Source: Pseudomonadota bacterium (GTDB lineage Bacteria; Pseudomonadota; Gammaproteobacteria; Steroidobacterales; Steroidobacteraceae). From it: DNA of 64,000 nt. Below the pieces are notes generated by a model. It saw only the letters and a program-made list of their open reading frames with translations, ran no database searches and had not been told where the DNA came from. This document shows, in pieces, positions 62,259 to 64,000 of the stretch. The stretch covers positions 62,001 to 126,000 of the forward strand of contig JAFAEQ010000015.1 in assembly GCA_023423935.1 (NCBI GenBank), in the 5' to 3' direction. Position numbers and translations under genes: made by a program. The stretch's first letter is position 1. The number at the start of each line of letters is the position of its first letter.

Positions 62259-63443
62259 ATGAGCAGCAGCTTTCTTTTCACGTCTGAGTCGGTTTCCGAA
62301 GGTCATCCGGACAAGGTCGCAGACCAGATTTCCGACGCCATCCTCGATGCCATCCTGGATCAGGACAAGTATTCGCGTGTTGCCGCCGAGACGCTCTGCA
62401 ATACGGGTCTGGTCGTGCTCGCGGGCGAAATCACTTCGAACGCAGTCGTCGATTACCAGAGCGTTGCGCGCGAGACCATCAAGCGCATCGGCTACGACAA
62501 CACGGACTACGGCATCGACTACAAGGGCTGTGCGGTGCTCGTCGCATACGACAAGCAGTCGCCCGATATCGCGCAGGGCGTGGATGAAGGCCGCGGCCTG
62601 AATCTCGACCAGGGCGCAGGCGATCAGGGCCTGATGTTCGGCTATGCCTGCGATGAAACGCCGGAGCTCATGCCGCTGCCCATCTATCTGTCGCATCGTC
62701 TGGTCGAGCGTCAGGCGCAGCTGCGCAAGTCCGGCAAGCTGGCCTGGTTGCGCCCGGACGCGAAGTCGCAGGTCACGATCAAGTACGTCGACGGCAAGCC
62801 GAAGGAAATCGATACCGTCGTGCTGTCCACGCAGCATCATCCCGAGATCGAGCATGCCGCGCTCACGGAAGCCGTGATCGAAGAGATCGTGAAGCCCGTG
62901 CTGCCGAAGGAAATGATCGGCAAGAAGATCAACTACCTGATCAACCCGACCGGCCGATTCGTCGTGGGCGGTCCGCAGGGCGATTGCGGCCTCACCGGTC
63001 GTAAGATCATCGTCGACACCTACGGCGGTGCTGCACCTCACGGCGGCGGCGCCTTCTCGGGCAAGGATCCCTCGAAGGTGGATCGCTCGGCCGCGTACGC
63101 CGCGCGCTACGTCGCGAAGAACATCGTCGCATCGGGCCTTGCGTCCAAGGCGCAGGTGCAGGTGTCTTACGCGATCGGCGTCGCGAAGCCGACCAGCATC
63201 ATGGTGACCACGTTCGGCACCGGCAAAGTGTCGGACGAGAAGCTCGAGGAACTGGTCGCCAAGCACTTCGATCTGCGTCCGAAGGGCATCATCCAGATGC
63301 TCGATCTGCTGCGTCCGATCTATCAGAAGACGGCCGCCTATGGTCACTTCGGTCGCAACGAGCCGGAATTCTCGTGGGAGAAGACCGATAAGGCGGATGC
63401 CCTCGCGGCCGACGCCGGCATCAAGCTCGCGGCAAACGGCTGA
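62259..63443 (+). CDS. metK: S-adenosylmethionine synthetase
   Basis: A 394-residue enzyme making SAM from methionine and ATP. Conserved blocks are FTSESVSEGHPDKVADQISDA (ATP site), GAGDQGLMFGYA and the phosphate-binding GGAAPHGGGAFSGKDPSKVDRSAAYAARYVAKNIVA. The length and motifs are standard. It supplies methylation; the product of SAM use is handled by ahcY downstream and by the adenosine kinase-like enzyme upstream. Confidence 0.98.
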   Translation: MSSSFLFTSESVSEGHPDKVADQISDAILDAILDQDKYSRVAAETLCNTGLVVLAGEITSNAVVDYQSVARETIKRIGYDNTDYGIDYKGCAVLVAYDKQSPDIAQGVDEGRGLNLDQGAGDQGLMFGYACDETPELMPLPIYLSHRLVERQAQLRKSGKLAWLRPDAKSQVTIKYVDGKPKEIDTVVLSTQHHPEIEHAALTEAVIEEIVKPVLPKEMIGKKINYLINPTGRFVVGGPQGDCGLTGRKIIVDTYGGAAPHGGGAFSGKDPSKVDRSAAYAARYVAKNIVASGLASKAQVQVSYAIGVAKPTSIMVTTFGTGKVSDEKLEELVAKHFDLRPKGIIQMLDLLRPIYQKTAAYGHFGRNEPEFSWEKTDKADALAADAGIKLAANG

Positions 63444-63449
63444 ACTCGG

Positions 63450-63530
63450 GTGATGACCGGCGCGTGATGAGTGATGAGAAACAGTGCGTTTCTTACCTGT
63501 CACGCGTCGCTCACCACTCATCCCAGTAGA
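63450..63530. repeat. Intergenic word dyad, TGATGAG type
   Basis: GTGATGAGTGATGAGAAACAG faces CTGTCACGCGTCGCTCACCACTCATCCC. It lies between the metK stop and the SAH riboswitch and shares words with the 7.8 and 46.4 kb blocks. It may end metK transcription so that ahcY is governed mainly by its riboswitch. Confidence 0.72.
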
Positions 63531-63546
63531 CTTCTCACACTTCCGC

Positions 63547-63650
63547 ACGCCGAGGGGCGCTGCAGCAGATTCGTTCTGCCAGGCTCGGCGAGCATTGCAT
63601 GGAGTAGCGCGACGATAGTCGCGATGCTCCACGGCAACGGCGCCCTCAAC
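63547..63650 (+). promoter_or_regulatory. S-adenosylhomocysteine (SAH) riboswitch
   Basis: The conserved SAH-riboswitch core is present in order: GCCGAGGGGCGCTGCAGCAG, then GCCAGGCTCGGCGAGC, a variable helix (GGAGTAGCGCGACG...CGCGATGCTCC) and AACGGCGCCCTC. The CCGAG/CTCGG helix and the GGGGCGC/GGCGCCC pairing, including the pseudoknot arm, are complementary. SAH binding normally turns on ahcY and other SAM-cycle genes. It ends about 18 bp before the ahcY ATG, so the aptamer may also control access to the ribosome-binding site. Confidence 0.94.
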
Positions 63651-63667
63651 CATTCATGGAGACATCG

Positions 63668-64000
63668 ATGAGCGCAGTTGCAAAACCTGCTAATGGCGAC
63701 TTCTACGTTGCCGATCTGAACCTGGCTGATTGGGGCCGCAAGGAAATCCTGATCGCCGAAACCGAAATGCCGGGCCTGATGGCCATTCGCGAAGAGTTCG
63801 CGAAGTCGCAGCCGTTGAAGGGCGCGCGCATCACCGGCTCGCTGCACATGACGATCCAGACAGCCGTGCTGATCGAGACGCTGCAGGCGCTCGGTGCGGA
63901 AGTGCGTTGGGCCTCGTGCAACGTGTTCTCGACCCAGGACCATGCGGCTGCTGCGATCGCGGCCCGCGGGACGTCCGTCTTCGCGTACAAGGGCGAGACG
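63668..64000 (+). CDS. ahcY: S-adenosylhomocysteine hydrolase (partial, continues beyond right edge)
   Basis: The first 111 residues are present, from an ATG with GGAG 7 nt upstream. They match the AhcY N-terminus: YVADLNLADWGRKEILIAETEMPGLMAIREEF, ARITGSLHMTIQTAVLIETL and WASCNVFSTQDHAAAAIAA. The enzyme splits SAH into adenosine and homocysteine, relieving product inhibition of methyltransferases. The preceding SAH riboswitch confirms the identity. The NAD-binding domain lies outside the window. Confidence 0.96.
   Translation, partial: MSAVAKPANGDFYVADLNLADWGRKEILIAETEMPGLMAIREEFAKSQPLKGARITGSLHMTIQTAVLIETLQALGAEVRWASCNVFSTQDHAAAAIAARGTSVFAYKGET

Noticed and set aside
62244..63653. Minus-strand open frame opposite metK
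   Set aside because: It is opposite a textbook metK and runs across the SAH riboswitch; its composition is that of an antisense shadow.

Overview
The window is chromosomal DNA from a GC-rich, Gram-negative proteobacterium. It carries a TonB-dependent receptor, TolQ/TolR-type motors, an ECF sigma factor paired with a Ser/Thr kinase, the 180-kDa-class NAD-glutamate dehydrogenase, and a tyrosine catabolic pathway of hpd plus a short-form hmgA. This combination, with TPP, c-di-GMP-I and SAH riboswitches, suggests a gammaproteobacterium near the Xanthomonadales/Nevskiales/Steroidobacter group. That placement is inference. No phage, insertion sequence, CRISPR array, tRNA or rRNA was found.

Layout: (1) An HDOD signalling gene is cut by the left edge. 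A three-gene transglutaminase/DUF2126, circularly permuted ATP-grasp/alpha-E and transglutaminase cluster follows (0.9-7.8 kb). Next come a metallo-beta-lactamase-fold hydrolase, a tandem ABC ATPase and a PhzF-family enzyme. (2) 11.8-16.2 kb is a thiamine salvage locus: TPP riboswitch, outer-membrane receptor, YkoF-like thiamine-binding protein, PnuT transporter and ThiK-like kinase. A ferredoxin, a tandem array of four structured ~177-bp repeats, gpmA and the large glutamate dehydrogenase follow. (3) 23-29.5 kb holds a 2-oxoacid dehydrogenase operon (E1alpha, E1beta, E2) behind a MarR regulator. It is divergent from hpd and hmgA, so the region handles tyrosine and probably branched-chain oxoacid breakdown. 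(4) 29.6-35.2 kb holds a SYLF lipid-binding protein, a kinase-TPR protein with an adjacent ECF sigma factor and, divergently, two small secreted proteins. One of these consists of eight perfect 14-residue repeats.

(5) 35.4-45.7 kb is the most interesting region. A class I c-di-GMP riboswitch precedes a ten-gene cluster: TlpA thioredoxin, a coiled-coil protein, two large TPR proteins, a TPR lipoprotein, a small exported protein, one TolQ/ExbB, two TolR/ExbD and a TonB-like protein with an AgmX/PglI-type C-terminal domain. The content (one TolQ, two TolR, AgmX-like protein, TPR proteins) resembles the Agl-Glt machinery of myxobacterial gliding. It looks like a proton-driven envelope machine switched by c-di-GMP. 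(6) 46-60.7 kb has a Kef-type antiporter, a PAS/Cys-cluster protein, PEP carboxylase, a MarR regulator, folD, a cNMP-binding/rhodanese fusion, a SulP transporter, a malonyl-CoA synthetase-like ligase and a REC-GGDEF diguanylate cyclase. (7) The right end is an S-adenosylmethionine cycle locus: a PfkB-family adenosine kinase-like gene, metK, an SAH riboswitch and the start of ahcY.

Another pervasive feature is a family of intergenic dyads. Just after stop codons, blocks built of short reiterated words (TGATGAG, TGATGGCGG, CAATTGACAATGGA, GGCTCTAGGTGCTA, GGGCAGCTGG and others) are followed by the inverse-complement word. The same words recur at distant loci, and five of the seven convergent gene junctions carry such a dyad.
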